DNA of 64,000 nucleotides from JBDKGH01 sp039798265 (GTDB lineage: Bacteria; Bacteroidota; Bacteroidia; Flavobacteriales_D; Sanyastnellaceae). The notes under the pieces were generated by a model. It saw only the letters and a list, made by a program, of their open reading frames with translations, ran no database searches and was not told the origin of the DNA. The DNA is taken from contig JBDKGH010000013.1 of the NCBI GenBank assembly GCA_039798265.1, positions 1-64,000 of the forward strand, read 5' to 3'. The position numbers and the translations under genes are program-made. Shown here in pieces: positions 9,095 to 17,659 of the stretch (the stretch's first letter is position 1; every line of letters starts with the position of its first letter).

Positions 9095-9855
9095 AAAATA
9101 GCTGGCTAATATTATTATGCTTAATGCTGATATCCCCCTCAGTCGCGACCGCACAGTCGTTGACGAAGTTTGGTATTCAGCTCAAGCCCATGATTGCTAG
9201 CAAATTCCTCGACGCAGGTTCGGAAAATGTAACCAATGGTGAGTATGAGGTCAGCGTTACGCCTTTATTGGGTTACAACTTTGGTATGGTCGTGCGAAGA
9301 GATTTCGGAAAAATGTGGAGCTTGGAAACGGGCATTAGCACCGTTCAAAGAAACTATAGAATCAAATATTTTCATCCCGCATTCGAAGAACATCCCGAAT
9401 TGACTTTTCGTTTTATCGGTTACGAAATTCCTATCCAAGGTCTCGTTTATGTGCGCTTGGGAAAACAGCTTTGGATGAACGCGAGCGGAGGAGCGAGTTT
9501 AGATCTATACCCTTCAGAGGTAGAAAGCTATACGGATATTCGAAAGGATACTTTGGTATTAGACATATCACAGATGACCTATAGAACCAATTGGTTGCAA
9601 TTTGCCGTTCTCGCTAATGTCGGATTTGAATACAGAACCAAAGAATCAGGAGGTTTTTATTTAGGAGCTTCTTTCCATCGCCCATTTAAAGAAATAGGAA
9701 CAACCATTACGAATGCTCAACTAAATGGCAATCCGAGCCCATTAGCGTTTCAATTAAATGGAACATACTTGACTGTGGACTTGCGGTACTTCTTTCACGA
9801 AAACCCCAATCGAAAGAAGGTTCCCATGAGAAATGCACCCGAAAAATTAGGGTAA
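9091..9855 (+). CDS. Outer-membrane beta-barrel protein
   Basis: 254 residues when started at the ATG at 9091, which begins a clear signal peptide (MKNSWLILLCLMLIS... ATAQ). A longer reading frame exists upstream but would lie inside the nitroreductase gene and precede the signal peptide. After cleavage the protein alternates aromatic and glycine-rich amphipathic strands (LLGYNFGMVVRRD, LQFAVLANVGFEYRTK, YLTVDLRYFF), typical of porin-like or PorT-like barrels of Bacteroidota. It overlaps the nitroreductase gene by 4 nt. No specific function is recognisable. Confidence 0.8.
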   Translation: MKNSWLILLCLMLISPSVATAQSLTKFGIQLKPMIASKFLDAGSENVTNGEYEVSVTPLLGYNFGMVVRRDFGKMWSLETGISTVQRNYRIKYFHPAFEEHPELTFRFIGYEIPIQGLVYVRLGKQLWMNASGGASLDLYPSEVESYTDIRKDTLVLDISQMTYRTNWLQFAVLANVGFEYRTKESGGFYLGASFHRPFKEIGTTITNAQLNGNPSPLAFQLNGTYLTVDLRYFFHENPNRKKVPMRNAPEKLG

Positions 9856-9857
9856 AT

Positions 9858-9895
9858 AAAAAGGGCATCTCGGCTAAGCCAAGATGCCCTTTTTT
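9858..9895. terminator. Bidirectional terminator, 27-nt hairpin family
   Basis: Stem GGGCATCT / AGATGCCC (9863-9870, 9882-9889), a C-A mismatch, a GGC/GCC inner stem and a 3-nt loop, flanked by A-run and T-run. It serves the convergent barrel and yceI genes. It shares core and geometry with the hairpins at 38314, 48915 and 58711. Confidence 0.92.
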
Positions 9896-9911
9896 CTTCT
9901 TGAAAAATCAA

Positions 9912-10517
9912 TTAGATTTTTGCGTTCAAGTTAAATTCCAATTTGATATCGTTGCTAATGGCTTTGTCGCCAAGATCGTTAAAGAAAGCGGTAGAACCGT
10001 AACGAACATCGAATTTAGAACGGTCGAAAGTCAATGTACCTTTGATAGTAACTGAATCACCAGAACCGGCAACAGTTGCTGGGAAGCTTACTTCTTGAGT
10101 AATGCCTTTGATGGTCAATTTACCAGTAACAATGTGCGTGTGACCAGCGTTATCTTTTGCAGCTTTCACTGAAGTGATTTCAAACTTTGCATCTGGATGT
10201 GCAGCTGTATCGAAGAAATCGGGTGACTTCAAGTGGTTAACAAGATTAGAGTTCATTTCGCCAGCTGGAAGATCCGTTACTGCAAGAGCATTAACGTCTA
10301 CGTTTAATTTACCAGTAGTGATGTTGTTTTTTGCTACAACTACGTTACCGCTTGATACGCGAACGGTACCTGTGTGACCGTTGCCAGTTACTTTAGAAGC
10401 AGTCCAAGTGATGCTGCTGGTTTTGTAATCAACGATGTATTTACCGTCTTTCAATTGTGCGATAGCGCTGGCGCTGATCATGATAGCTGCAATAGCTGCG
10501 AAAAATTTGATTTTCAT
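9912..10517 (-). CDS. YceI family protein
   Basis: 201 residues. Signal peptide ends AIAQ at about residue 21. The mature part matches the YceI lipocalin-like barrel: GKYIVDYKTSSITWTASK, HTGTVRVSSG, the HLKSPDFFDTAAHPDAKFEITSV segment, and the final GDKAISNDIKLEFNLNA. YceI proteins bind isoprenoid-like lipids in the periplasm; the ligand is unknown here. It follows the MarR regulator by 21 bp on the same strand, so it is probably controlled from the operator upstream of marR. Codon use looks more biased than its neighbours, consistent with good expression. Confidence 0.93.
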   Translation of the reverse strand: MKIKFFAAIAAIMISASAIAQLKDGKYIVDYKTSSITWTASKVTGNGHTGTVRVSSGNVVVAKNNITTGKLNVDVNALAVTDLPAGEMNSNLVNHLKSPDFFDTAAHPDAKFEITSVKAAKDNAGHTHIVTGKLTIKGITQEVSFPATVAGSGDSVTIKGTLTFDRSKFDVRYGSTAFFNDLGDKAISNDIKLEFNLNAKI

Positions 10518-10538
10518 GGTTTGTTTTTGATTTAATAA

Positions 10539-10997
10539 TTATTGTCTGAGTTTGTCCAACAAAGTGTTGAGTGTTTTTGCTTCTTGTTCAGTTAGGCTCG
10601 CGAAGGTGTTATCCATCGAGTCTATAAAAGGATCTAACTGCGATAAAAGTTCATTTCCTTCAAGAGTTATTCGAACTTCTACTTGTCGCCGATCATTCGG
10701 GCAAGTGGTACGTTCTACTAATTTCTTCTCTACTAGCTTGTCCACAATCCTAGAGGCATTGCTGCTTTTATCAATCATACGATCAATCAAAGCGTTCACC
10801 GATAGGGGTTGGCCTTTTTGTCCCCGCAATATCCTCAGTATGTTAAACTGTGGAGGGGTGAGGTCAAACGACTTGAATAGATCCCGATGTCTGTTGCCTA
10901 GCCATGCAGAGGTATAGAATATGTTTACCGCCAACTTCTGGTATTCACTTTTGAAGTTGGGTTGACGTATAGCTTCTTCTATGCTTCCTTTTTTCAC
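10539..10997 (-). CDS. MarR family transcriptional regulator
   Basis: 152 residues, the normal MarR length. The winged helix is visible: FDLTPPQFNILRILRG (about 46-61), the recognition helix in LIDRMIDKSSNASRIVDKLVEKKLV (about 70-94), and the wing NDRRQVEVRITLEG (about 100-113). It should bind DNA as a dimer. Two palindromes sit 9-38 bp upstream of its start codon, fitting autorepression of a marR-yceI unit. The inducing ligand is unknown. Confidence 0.92.
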   Translation of the reverse strand: MKKGSIEEAIRQPNFKSEYQKLAVNIFYTSAWLGNRHRDLFKSFDLTPPQFNILRILRGQKGQPLSVNALIDRMIDKSSNASRIVDKLVEKKLVERTTCPNDRRQVEVRITLEGNELLSQLDPFIDSMDNTFASLTEQEAKTLNTLLDKLRQ

Positions 10998-11005
10998 TTA
11001 GCAAA

Positions 11006-11035
11006 TATATGTAGGTACATATAATGTAGATACAT
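11006..11035. promoter_or_regulatory. Two tandem palindromes, probable MarR operator
   Basis: The first palindrome is TATATGTA-GG-TACATATA (11006-11023), perfect over 8-bp arms. The second is ATGTA-GA-TACAT (11024-11035), the same core. Their centres are 15 bp apart. They lie 9-38 bp upstream of the marR start codon, where a repressor would block transcription. Confidence 0.7.
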
Positions 11036-11098
11036 AAAATTGTTAAATTCCTATTATTGGACGAAAATCTATTTTCTGGATGAAAAACGGGTGTAACT

Positions 11099-11121
11099 AT
11101 CTAAAAATGTGTTTTTTAGAT
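11099..11121. repeat. Inverted repeat upstream of the secreted paralog pair
   Basis: ATCTAAAAA and TTTTTAGAT form perfect 9-bp arms around TGTGT. It lies 71 bp before the start codon at 11192 and could be an operator or a weak terminator; no U-tract follows. Confidence 0.4.
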
Positions 11122-11191
11122 GCAAAAAAGTTGGGGTAGGAGTGAAACCATTAGGAAACAGCGGCGGTATAAAAGGATAATTTTAACTGTT

Positions 11192-11710
11192 ATGAAAAGC
11201 TCCATCCTATTGAGTTTGTTCATCGGTATGTTTCTAACTGCTCAATCACAGTCGGGGACAACCGCTGTGATCCAGATCTTCGGGCGCGTTACGGAATTGT
11301 CTTTAACTGATTCATCAGAAAAGCCAATGGACGGCGTAAACATCGAAGTGTGGGCAGACGACACCTTACAGATGACTTTGCTCACCGCATCCAAGGGCAA
11401 ATACCGCTGTGCTCTGCCTTACCATAAAAAGTATGTCCTTAAATATGGAGGCGGTGGATACATTCAAAAAATGGTAGAGATTGACGCAGAAGGATTTCTC
11501 GATCAACATAAAGCGGCATCTTTCACCGTAAGTGTAGATATCACGCTATTTAAAAGTAACAATCTTCAAGATTTCGACTTCCTCAAACAAATGCCGGTAG
11601 CTGTGGCTACGTATAGAAAAAAAGACAATAATGTAAGCTGGGACGAAGACCACTATAGATACATGAATGGCCTTATTCGCGCTGCTCTAACAAGAATTGC
11701 AGAGAAGTAA
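11192..11710 (+). CDS. Secreted protein of unknown function, carboxypeptidase-regulatory-like fold (paralog A)
   Basis: 172 residues from the ATG at 11192, which begins the signal peptide (MKSSILLSLFIGMFLTAQ); an upstream in-frame ATG at 11120 gives a charged, non-signal extension and is rejected. The mature part (IFGRVTELSLT..., GVNIEVWADDTLQMTLLTA, GKYRCALPY) resembles the beta-sandwich of carboxypeptidase-regulatory-like domains in which a short loop is followed by a tyrosine-rich strand. The next gene encodes a clear paralog with the same layout (ITGKVLEISLT). Both end in a Lys-rich helix. Function unknown; periplasmic or surface location inferred. Confidence 0.75.
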   Translation: MKSSILLSLFIGMFLTAQSQSGTTAVIQIFGRVTELSLTDSSEKPMDGVNIEVWADDTLQMTLLTASKGKYRCALPYHKKYVLKYGGGGYIQKMVEIDAEGFLDQHKAASFTVSVDITLFKSNNLQDFDFLKQMPVAVATYRKKDNNVSWDEDHYRYMNGLIRAALTRIAEK

Positions 11711-11780
11711 CCACCATCTGTTGAAAAGCAGTTGCTTAATCTCTTTTCCTGACTCGGATTAATGCGAAATTTGAAAAGCA

Positions 11781-12308
11781 ATGAAATCTTGGATATCCAT
11801 ATTCTTATTGACTTTCTTGTGCTCTACCGTTTTCGCAAAAAAGAAGGAGCCAACGGAGAATTTATTCCTCATTACAGGAAAAGTCCTAGAAATTAGCCTC
11901 ACAGGGGCTGAACCAAAAGATTGTGGAAATGTCCAAATTGTCGTTTACCAAGATCAAGAAATTTTTGTAGCCTTTTACTCTGATGCAAAAGGTGGATATG
12001 AATTTAATCTTCCTGTAGGTTTTACCTATGAAATTTGGTTTGGTGGCTCAACCTACGTCAATAAAAAAGTTTCTATCGATACCCGCGATCTCCCCAAGTC
12101 AAAGGGCGGATACGAGGTAGAGTTGGATTTGGGTTTGTTCAGGCCCTATGATAAAGTAGATTTTGTTCCTCTAAAAGAGCCTTTCGTAAAGGTTCAGTAT
12201 AGCGACGAATACGGCACACTCGCTGCCGACATGGAATACACTGCTTTGCGCAGCAAAGAGCTAGACAAAGTGATCAAGAAGGCCAAAAAATCTGGCTACA
12301 TTAAGTAA
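11781..12308 (+). CDS. Secreted protein of unknown function (paralog B)
   Basis: 175 residues with a signal peptide ending VFA-KKK, one of the few exported proteins here without Gln after the cleavage site. The body aligns with the preceding gene: ITGKVLEISLT, NVQIVVYQDQEIFVAFYSD, GGYEFNLPVGFTYEIWFGG, then VELDLGLFRPYDKVDF and a C-terminal helix ending KKAKKSGYIK. The 70-bp gap contains no terminator, so the pair may be cotranscribed. The two genes look like a tandem duplication that has diverged. No catalytic residues are evident. Confidence 0.78.
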   Translation: MKSWISIFLLTFLCSTVFAKKKEPTENLFLITGKVLEISLTGAEPKDCGNVQIVVYQDQEIFVAFYSDAKGGYEFNLPVGFTYEIWFGGSTYVNKKVSIDTRDLPKSKGGYEVELDLGLFRPYDKVDFVPLKEPFVKVQYSDEYGTLAADMEYTALRSKELDKVIKKAKKSGYIK

Positions 12309-12392
12309 TTTCTCTTTTTTACATCTTTTCGGAATAAGAGCCCATTTCTCTTGGCGGCTTGGCCTACCTTCGCCCTTGCATTTTTTTAAGCT

Positions 12393-14237
12393 ATGTCAAA
12401 AGAGGAAAAAAAGAAAATCACCGCGAAAACGTGGAGCAGTAGCGCTGGTTTATTCAAATATCTAAAGCCTTATTGGCTGCCCTACACCATAGGGATGATC
12501 TTACTCGCTCTGTCGGGTATCTTAGTGATCTTTATCACCGCATTACTAGGGAGGTTGATGGTGCCGGGAGGTTCTGCTACCATGCCCGGCGGATCCATGA
12601 CCACCATGGTAACCGATCAACTGAAGTTCATGCAGGATTGGGGGTCAACTGGTATCACCCTCAGTGCTCTTGTGGGACTATTGATTATTCAAGGAGTATT
12701 GTCTTTTTTCCGCGTTTATCTTTTTTCTTACGTTACAGAAAACGCAATGATGGCCCTCAGAAGAGATACGTTTTCTACCATCATACGCATGCCTATGCAG
12801 TTCTTTAACGAACGTCGGGTGGGCGATTTGTCAAGTCGCATTTCCGCTGATATCTCTACCATTCAAGAAACGCTTCAATGGACCATGGCCGAGTTTATTC
12901 GCCAAATCATTATCATTATTGTAGGTGTGGGTGGCTTGGTAGCTTTTTCTTACAAGCTCACCTTGGTCATGTTGGCAAGCTTGCCTGTCATCATCGTTGT
13001 TATGGTATTTTTCGGAAAGTTCATCAAGAAAATGGGTAAAACGACCCAGGATAAAGTGGCAGATAACGGGGTTATCGTCAATGAAACACTCACGGGTATT
13101 GTTAATGTAAAAAGCTTTGCCAATGAGGCTTTTGAAATCAGTCGATTCACGGCGAGTGCAAAAGTGATTCGTCAATTTGCCATGAAAAGTGCCCTTTGGC
13201 GAGGTATGTTTGGCACCTTCATCATTATCTTTTTGTTTGGTGCTTTGGGCTTGGTCATTGGAGTGGGAGCTCACTTGCAAGAGACAGGAGAGTTGAGTGC
13301 CGAAGTACTCCCTCAGTTTATTATGCTTACTGGTTTGGTGGCCGGTTCTATCGGTGGATTGGCGGCTCAAATGGGCACCCTTCAGCGTAGCTTAGGAGTG
13401 ATTGAAGGAGTAATGGAAATTTTGAGTTTTTCCCCAGAAAATACGGCATTAGAAATTTCCGAAATCAAACATCCTATAAGTGGTAATGTCCACTTTGATG
13501 ATGTCCATTTTCATTATGAATCACGTCAAGACGTGGAGGTACTGAAAGGCCTTTCTTTTGAAGTAAAATCAGGTCAGCAACTCGCAATCGTTGGTTCTTC
13601 TGGCTCGGGTAAATCTACGATTGCCTCTCTTATTCAACAATTCTATCAGCCCACTTCAGGCAGCATATCTTTTGATGGGGTAAATGCTCCAGAAATAGAT
13701 CTCACCGAACTGCGCAGTCAAATGGCATTTGTTCCGCAAGAGGTGATCTTATTTGGAGGCACGATTCGTGAAAACATCGCCTATGGCAAGCCGAATGCGA
13801 CAGATGAAGAAATTAGAGCTGCTGCCGAAAAGGCGAATGCCTTAGAATTTATTGAAACTTTCCCTGACAAGTGGGAGACTATAGTAGGTGAGCGCGGTAT
13901 TCAACTCAGCGGAGGTCAGCGTCAACGTATAGCTATTGCACGAGCTGTTCTTCGAAATCCAGTCATTCTTATTCTCGATGAAGCCACCAGCTCGTTGGAT
14001 AGCGAATCAGAAAGATTGGTGCAAGGAGCATTAGATAATCTGATGAAAAATCGCACTTCTATTGTTATTGCTCACCGCCTATCAACCATCCGAAGCGCCC
14101 ATAAAATCATCGTTTTGGAGAAAGGCGTTATTGTGGAAGAGGGAAATCACGAACACTTGATGTCCAAAGATTCGGGCATTTATCGTCGATTAAGTGAGCT
14201 TCAATACCACAAAGAAAGTAGTATCTCCGGCTCTTAG
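12393..14237 (+). CDS. MsbA-like ABC transporter, fused permease and ATPase
   Basis: 614 residues, the length of half-size exporters that work as homodimers. Six membrane helices lie in the first 330 residues (for example LPYTIGMILLALSGILVIF and IIIIIVGVGGLVAF). The nucleotide-binding domain has Walker A GSSGSGKST (about 405-413), the Q-loop AFVPQE, signature LSGGQRQR (about 506-513), Walker B ILILDEATSSLD and the switch His in VIAHRLST. Such exporters flip lipid A, other lipids or drugs across the inner membrane. The neighbours (gmd, acyltransferase) fit a lipid or polysaccharide role, but the substrate is not proven. Confidence 0.93.
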   Translation: MSKEEKKKITAKTWSSSAGLFKYLKPYWLPYTIGMILLALSGILVIFITALLGRLMVPGGSATMPGGSMTTMVTDQLKFMQDWGSTGITLSALVGLLIIQGVLSFFRVYLFSYVTENAMMALRRDTFSTIIRMPMQFFNERRVGDLSSRISADISTIQETLQWTMAEFIRQIIIIIVGVGGLVAFSYKLTLVMLASLPVIIVVMVFFGKFIKKMGKTTQDKVADNGVIVNETLTGIVNVKSFANEAFEISRFTASAKVIRQFAMKSALWRGMFGTFIIIFLFGALGLVIGVGAHLQETGELSAEVLPQFIMLTGLVAGSIGGLAAQMGTLQRSLGVIEGVMEILSFSPENTALEISEIKHPISGNVHFDDVHFHYESRQDVEVLKGLSFEVKSGQQLAIVGSSGSGKSTIASLIQQFYQPTSGSISFDGVNAPEIDLTELRSQMAFVPQEVILFGGTIRENIAYGKPNATDEEIRAAAEKANALEFIETFPDKWETIVGERGIQLSGGQRQRIAIARAVLRNPVILILDEATSSLDSESERLVQGALDNLMKNRTSIVIAHRLSTIRSAHKIIVLEKGVIVEEGNHEHLMSKDSGIYRRLSELQYHKESSISGS

Positions 14238-14241
14238 GTCG

Positions 14242-14249
14242 TACATTTG
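14242..14249 (+). promoter_or_regulatory. TAnnTTTG -7 box for gmd
   Basis: TACATTTG lies immediately after the ABC transporter stop codon and 18 bp before the gmd ATG at 14268. An in-frame TTG at 14247 would fall inside this box, which supports the downstream ATG. Confidence 0.55.
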
Positions 14250-14267
14250 GGCGATTCGATTGGGAAA

Positions 14268-15356
14268 ATGAAAAAGAAAGCCCTCATTACAGGTATTACA
14301 GGACAAGACGGGGCCTACTTGGCCGAGCTACTCTTGTCAAAAGGTTATGAAGTGCACGGCATTAAACGCCGCAGCTCACTGTTCAATACAGATCGTATCG
14401 ACCACCTCTACAAGGATCAACATGAAGAGGGTGTCGGCATGTTTTTGCATTACGGCGATTTGACAGATTCAACCAACCTCATTCGTCTTGTTCAGGAAAT
14501 TGAACCAGATGAAATCTATAATCTAGCTGCACAGAGTCACGTTCACGTGTCATTTGAAACGCCAGAATATACGGCCAATGCAGATGGAATAGGCACGCTG
14601 CGTTTGCTCGAAGCCATTCGTATTTTAGGTCTTGAGAAAAAAACAAAATTTTATCAAGCATCTACGTCCGAGTTATACGGATTAGTGCAAGAGGTTCCTC
14701 AAAGTGAGAAGACTCCTTTTTATCCTCGCAGCCCTTATGCGGTAGCGAAGCTCTATGCTTTTTGGATTACCAAAAACTACCGAGAGGCTTATGGCATGTT
14801 TGCATGCAATGGCATTTTGTTTAATCACGAATCACCATTGCGTGGTGAGACTTTCGTTACACGCAAAATCACGCGTGCGGTTGCAAAAATCAAATTGGGC
14901 TTGCAGGAAAAATTATTCCTCGGCAACCTTGACGCTCAGCGCGATTGGGGACATGCAAAAGATTATGTAGAAGGCATGTGGCGCATGCTTCAGCATGATG
15001 TAGCCGATGATTTTGTTTTAGCTACCGGTGAAACGCATACCGTAAAACATTTTTGTGAATTAGCGTTCGGTCACGTGGGTATCACGCTCGAATGGAAAGG
15101 CGAGGGGGTTGAAGAAAAGGGACTAGACGCAAAAACTGGTAAAGTACTCATAGAAGTTGATCCTAAATATTTCCGTCCAACGGAAGTGGAATTATTGATT
15201 GGTGATCCTACCAAGGCAAGAACTGAATTAGGATGGAAACACACCCATTCCCTCAAACAGTTGGTGGAAGAAATGGTGAAGGCAGATGTTGAACTGTTTA
15301 GCAGAGATCAATATCTTCTCGCAGGTGGTCACAAAATCATGAATTATCACGAGTAA
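14268..15356 (+). CDS. gmd: GDP-mannose 4,6-dehydratase
   Basis: 362 residues from the ATG at 14268, matching the usual 350-372. It converts GDP-D-mannose to GDP-4-keto-6-deoxymannose with bound NADP, the first step to GDP-fucose or related deoxy sugars. Visible motifs are TGITGQDG (residues 9-16), LAAQSHVHVSF, the catalytic Ser/Glu in STSELYG, the Tyr-Lys pair in SPYAVAK, NHESPLRGETFVTRKI and LGNLDAQRDWGHAKDYV. No GDP-fucose synthase or reductase lies beside it, so the next enzyme must be elsewhere. It begins a run of closely packed plus-strand genes (gap of 5 bp to the next). Confidence 0.96.
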   Translation: MKKKALITGITGQDGAYLAELLLSKGYEVHGIKRRSSLFNTDRIDHLYKDQHEEGVGMFLHYGDLTDSTNLIRLVQEIEPDEIYNLAAQSHVHVSFETPEYTANADGIGTLRLLEAIRILGLEKKTKFYQASTSELYGLVQEVPQSEKTPFYPRSPYAVAKLYAFWITKNYREAYGMFACNGILFNHESPLRGETFVTRKITRAVAKIKLGLQEKLFLGNLDAQRDWGHAKDYVEGMWRMLQHDVADDFVLATGETHTVKHFCELAFGHVGITLEWKGEGVEEKGLDAKTGKVLIEVDPKYFRPTEVELLIGDPTKARTELGWKHTHSLKQLVEEMVKADVELFSRDQYLLAGGHKIMNYHE

Positions 15357-15361
15357 GCGAA

Positions 15362-16363
15362 ATGGAATCAGGCCTTTTTAAGGCACTAGTGATTCGAGAA
15401 GAAGCTGACGGAATATTCTCTCGCTCAATCGAGCGTCGTTCATTCGATAGCTTACCTGATCATGAAGTGCTGATCAAAGTGGAATATGCTGGCTTAAATT
15501 ATAAAGATGCGTTGTCCGCTCATGGACACAAAGGCATAACCCGACAATTTCCACATACCCCAGGAGTAGATGCTGCAGGTAGTGTGGTAAGTGATCGATC
15601 GGGAACATTTGCACCAGGAGAAAAAGTTATCTGCACCAGTTTCGACTTGGGCATGAATACTTCTGGTGGATTTTCTGAATACATAAAAGTACCGGCCTCT
15701 TGGGTCATTCGTTTGCCTAAAGGATGGACTACCTATCAAGCCATGGTTATGGGAACGGCCGCTTATACGGCAGCACTGGCATTGTATAAAATGGAGCGCT
15801 GTGGCCAACATCCTTCCATGGGTGAAGTTGTAGTCACTGGAGCTTCAGGAGGCGTGGGAAGTATGGCTTTAGCTATTTTGAAAAAGGCGGGTTACCAGGC
15901 GGTGGCTGCTACTGGAAAAGCGGGAGAGCACGAGTGGCTCATGAAATGCGGCGCTAGTCGCTGCATTAGCCGCGATGAAGTCAACGATCAATCTGGTCGG
16001 CCAATACTCAAATCCAAATGGGCGGGAGCGATTGATAATGTGGGTGGCAACACCTTGATTACGCTGCTCAAGGCATGCTCCAAGGAAGGCAGCGTTGCAA
16101 GCATTGGTCTTGTAGACTCGCCTCAACTTTCCATGACGGTTTATCCCTTTATTTTAAATGGAGTAAATCTTTTGGGAATCGATAGTGCAGAAACGGCATT
16201 TGGAATGCGCCAAATAATTTGGGATAAACTGGCTGCTGACTGGTTGCCCTTACAATGGGAAGAGATGGGAAGAATCGTGAATTTAGAAGAAATTCCAGCG
16301 CACATGGAGGCAATGATCAAAGGAGAGTCAAAAGGAAGAATTGTAGCAGCTATTGGTGCATGA
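15362..16363 (+). CDS. YhdH/YhfP-type quinone oxidoreductase (acrylyl-CoA reductase-like)
   Basis: 333 residues. MDR fold without the structural zinc site: GroES-like half (AGLNYKDALSAHGHKG, FPHTPGVDAAGSV), then the NADPH-binding half with VTGASGGVGSMAL (about 158-170) and AATGKAGEHEWLMKCGAS, a segment typical of the YhdH/AcuI group. Members reduce acrylyl-CoA or quinones. It follows gmd by 5 bp and its stop overlaps the start of the acyltransferase (ATGA), so it is cotranscribed with both. Confidence 0.9.
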   Translation: MESGLFKALVIREEADGIFSRSIERRSFDSLPDHEVLIKVEYAGLNYKDALSAHGHKGITRQFPHTPGVDAAGSVVSDRSGTFAPGEKVICTSFDLGMNTSGGFSEYIKVPASWVIRLPKGWTTYQAMVMGTAAYTAALALYKMERCGQHPSMGEVVVTGASGGVGSMALAILKKAGYQAVAATGKAGEHEWLMKCGASRCISRDEVNDQSGRPILKSKWAGAIDNVGGNTLITLLKACSKEGSVASIGLVDSPQLSMTVYPFILNGVNLLGIDSAETAFGMRQIIWDKLAADWLPLQWEEMGRIVNLEEIPAHMEAMIKGESKGRIVAAIGA

Positions 16364-17655
16364 CGCAGACACGAACAAATTTATATAAAGCTCTATATCC
16401 TCTAGTATCTACTGGTGCGAAGCTTTTTTTTAAAAGGCTTCAAATTGTTGGGTTAGAAAATTTGCCAAAGGATAAGCCCGTCCTCATTGTGGCGAATCAT
16501 CAAAACGCGATGATGGATCCGGTGATTTGCTGTGTTCTGATGCCTAAACAATTGCATTGGCTAACGCGAGCAGATGTATTTAAAAAGCCTGCTATTAGCA
16601 AGCTGCTCCACCAGTTCAATATGTTGCCTGTTTACCGTGAACGCGATAAAGTAGGAGATTTGGCGGGGAAAAATGATGCAACATTTCAAGAGTGTTATGC
16701 CCGCCTAGAGGCGCAGGCTATAGTATGCATGTTCCCTGAAGGAACTCACCGTGGAAAAAAACAATTGCATTTGCCCCTAAAAAAGGGATCTGCGCGATTG
16801 GCTTTAGGAGCATTTGATTTTGGAGAAAAATCAAAGGAATTGGTCATTGTTCCTGTGGGATTGGATTATGCGAATTACTACACGTATCGCTCTGATCTCC
16901 TTGTGAAAGTAGGAAAGCCAATAGCGGTTGCCGATTATTGGAAGCAAGCACAACAAGATCAGGCGCGGGCTATAACTTCATTGATGAATGATCAACGCAC
17001 GGGATTGTCTTCTGTGATGATTGATATTCAAGATGAGGAAAGTTATGAAGCACTCCTTTCACTTCGTGAGTTGAGTGATGCTTTGTGTGAAAAAACAAGT
17101 TTATCGTCAGAGTTTGATCAGTATCAAAAGCTATGTCAAAATTGGGTAGCTCAACATTCAAAAGAACAATGGAACCAAAAGGCCAATCGATTTATTGATC
17201 TTAAAAATGCGGGTGGAATAACAAAATCGAATGAACGTTCGGTTTTTTGGCAATGGATTGCGGCACCGCTTCTATTGTTGTTGGGACTTCCTTACGCCTT
17301 TTTGGCGGCCTTGGTTTTTAGTCCAATGTATTATGGCATTGAAAAATTTGTACTAAATACAGCGAAAGATCCATTGTTTTACAACTCACTTCGAATGAGT
17401 TTTTGGACTTTTCTAACGCCTATTTACCTCCTTATTATTGGATGCGCCACTGGTCTGATAATTCAAGATTGGGTTATGGGAGGAATTATTGTCGCCACTG
17501 TTGTTTTGTGTGGTTTGATTAGTCTCGAATGGTGGAGTATTTTTGCAGAGTGGAAAAACAATATTCGATTGAGGAAGTATCTTCAAACGACAAAAGGAAA
17601 AGAATGGAAGCAGCTGCGCGATGAATTAAAAACGCGCATTAAACAACTCGTTTAA
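16360..17655 (+). CDS. PlsC-like glycerolipid acyltransferase with C-terminal membrane domain
   Basis: 431 residues from the ATG at 16360, which overlaps the preceding stop. An in-frame ATG at 16255 lies inside the previous gene and is rejected. The acyltransferase domain (about 40-260) has NHQNAMMDP, where five residues rather than the usual four separate His and Asp, and FPEGTHRGKKQL. This HX5D spacing resembles Gat1/Sct1-type glycerol-3-phosphate acyltransferases. The C-terminal 150 residues hold two or more membrane helix hairpins (WIAAPLLLLLGLPYAFLAALVF and ... IYLLIIGCATGLIIQ). It probably acylates a lysophospholipid or glycerol-3-phosphate at the inner membrane. Confidence 0.88.
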   Translation: MTQTRTNLYKALYPLVSTGAKLFFKRLQIVGLENLPKDKPVLIVANHQNAMMDPVICCVLMPKQLHWLTRADVFKKPAISKLLHQFNMLPVYRERDKVGDLAGKNDATFQECYARLEAQAIVCMFPEGTHRGKKQLHLPLKKGSARLALGAFDFGEKSKELVIVPVGLDYANYYTYRSDLLVKVGKPIAVADYWKQAQQDQARAITSLMNDQRTGLSSVMIDIQDEESYEALLSLRELSDALCEKTSLSSEFDQYQKLCQNWVAQHSKEQWNQKANRFIDLKNAGGITKSNERSVFWQWIAAPLLLLLGLPYAFLAALVFSPMYYGIEKFVLNTAKDPLFYNSLRMSFWTFLTPIYLLIIGCATGLIIQDWVMGGIIVATVVLCGLISLEWWSIFAEWKNNIRLRKYLQTTKGKEWKQLRDELKTRIKQLV

Positions 17656-17659
17656 AAAA

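Noticed and set aside
10998..11191. tRNA or riboswitch upstream of the secreted paralogs
   Set aside because: The hairpins are short and fit operators; no cloverleaf, CCA end or aptamer motif is visible.
12831..13370. Long minus-strand frame within the ABC transporter
   Set aside because: It lies opposite the membrane domain and is His-, Gln- and Asp-rich, as expected of an antisense shadow.
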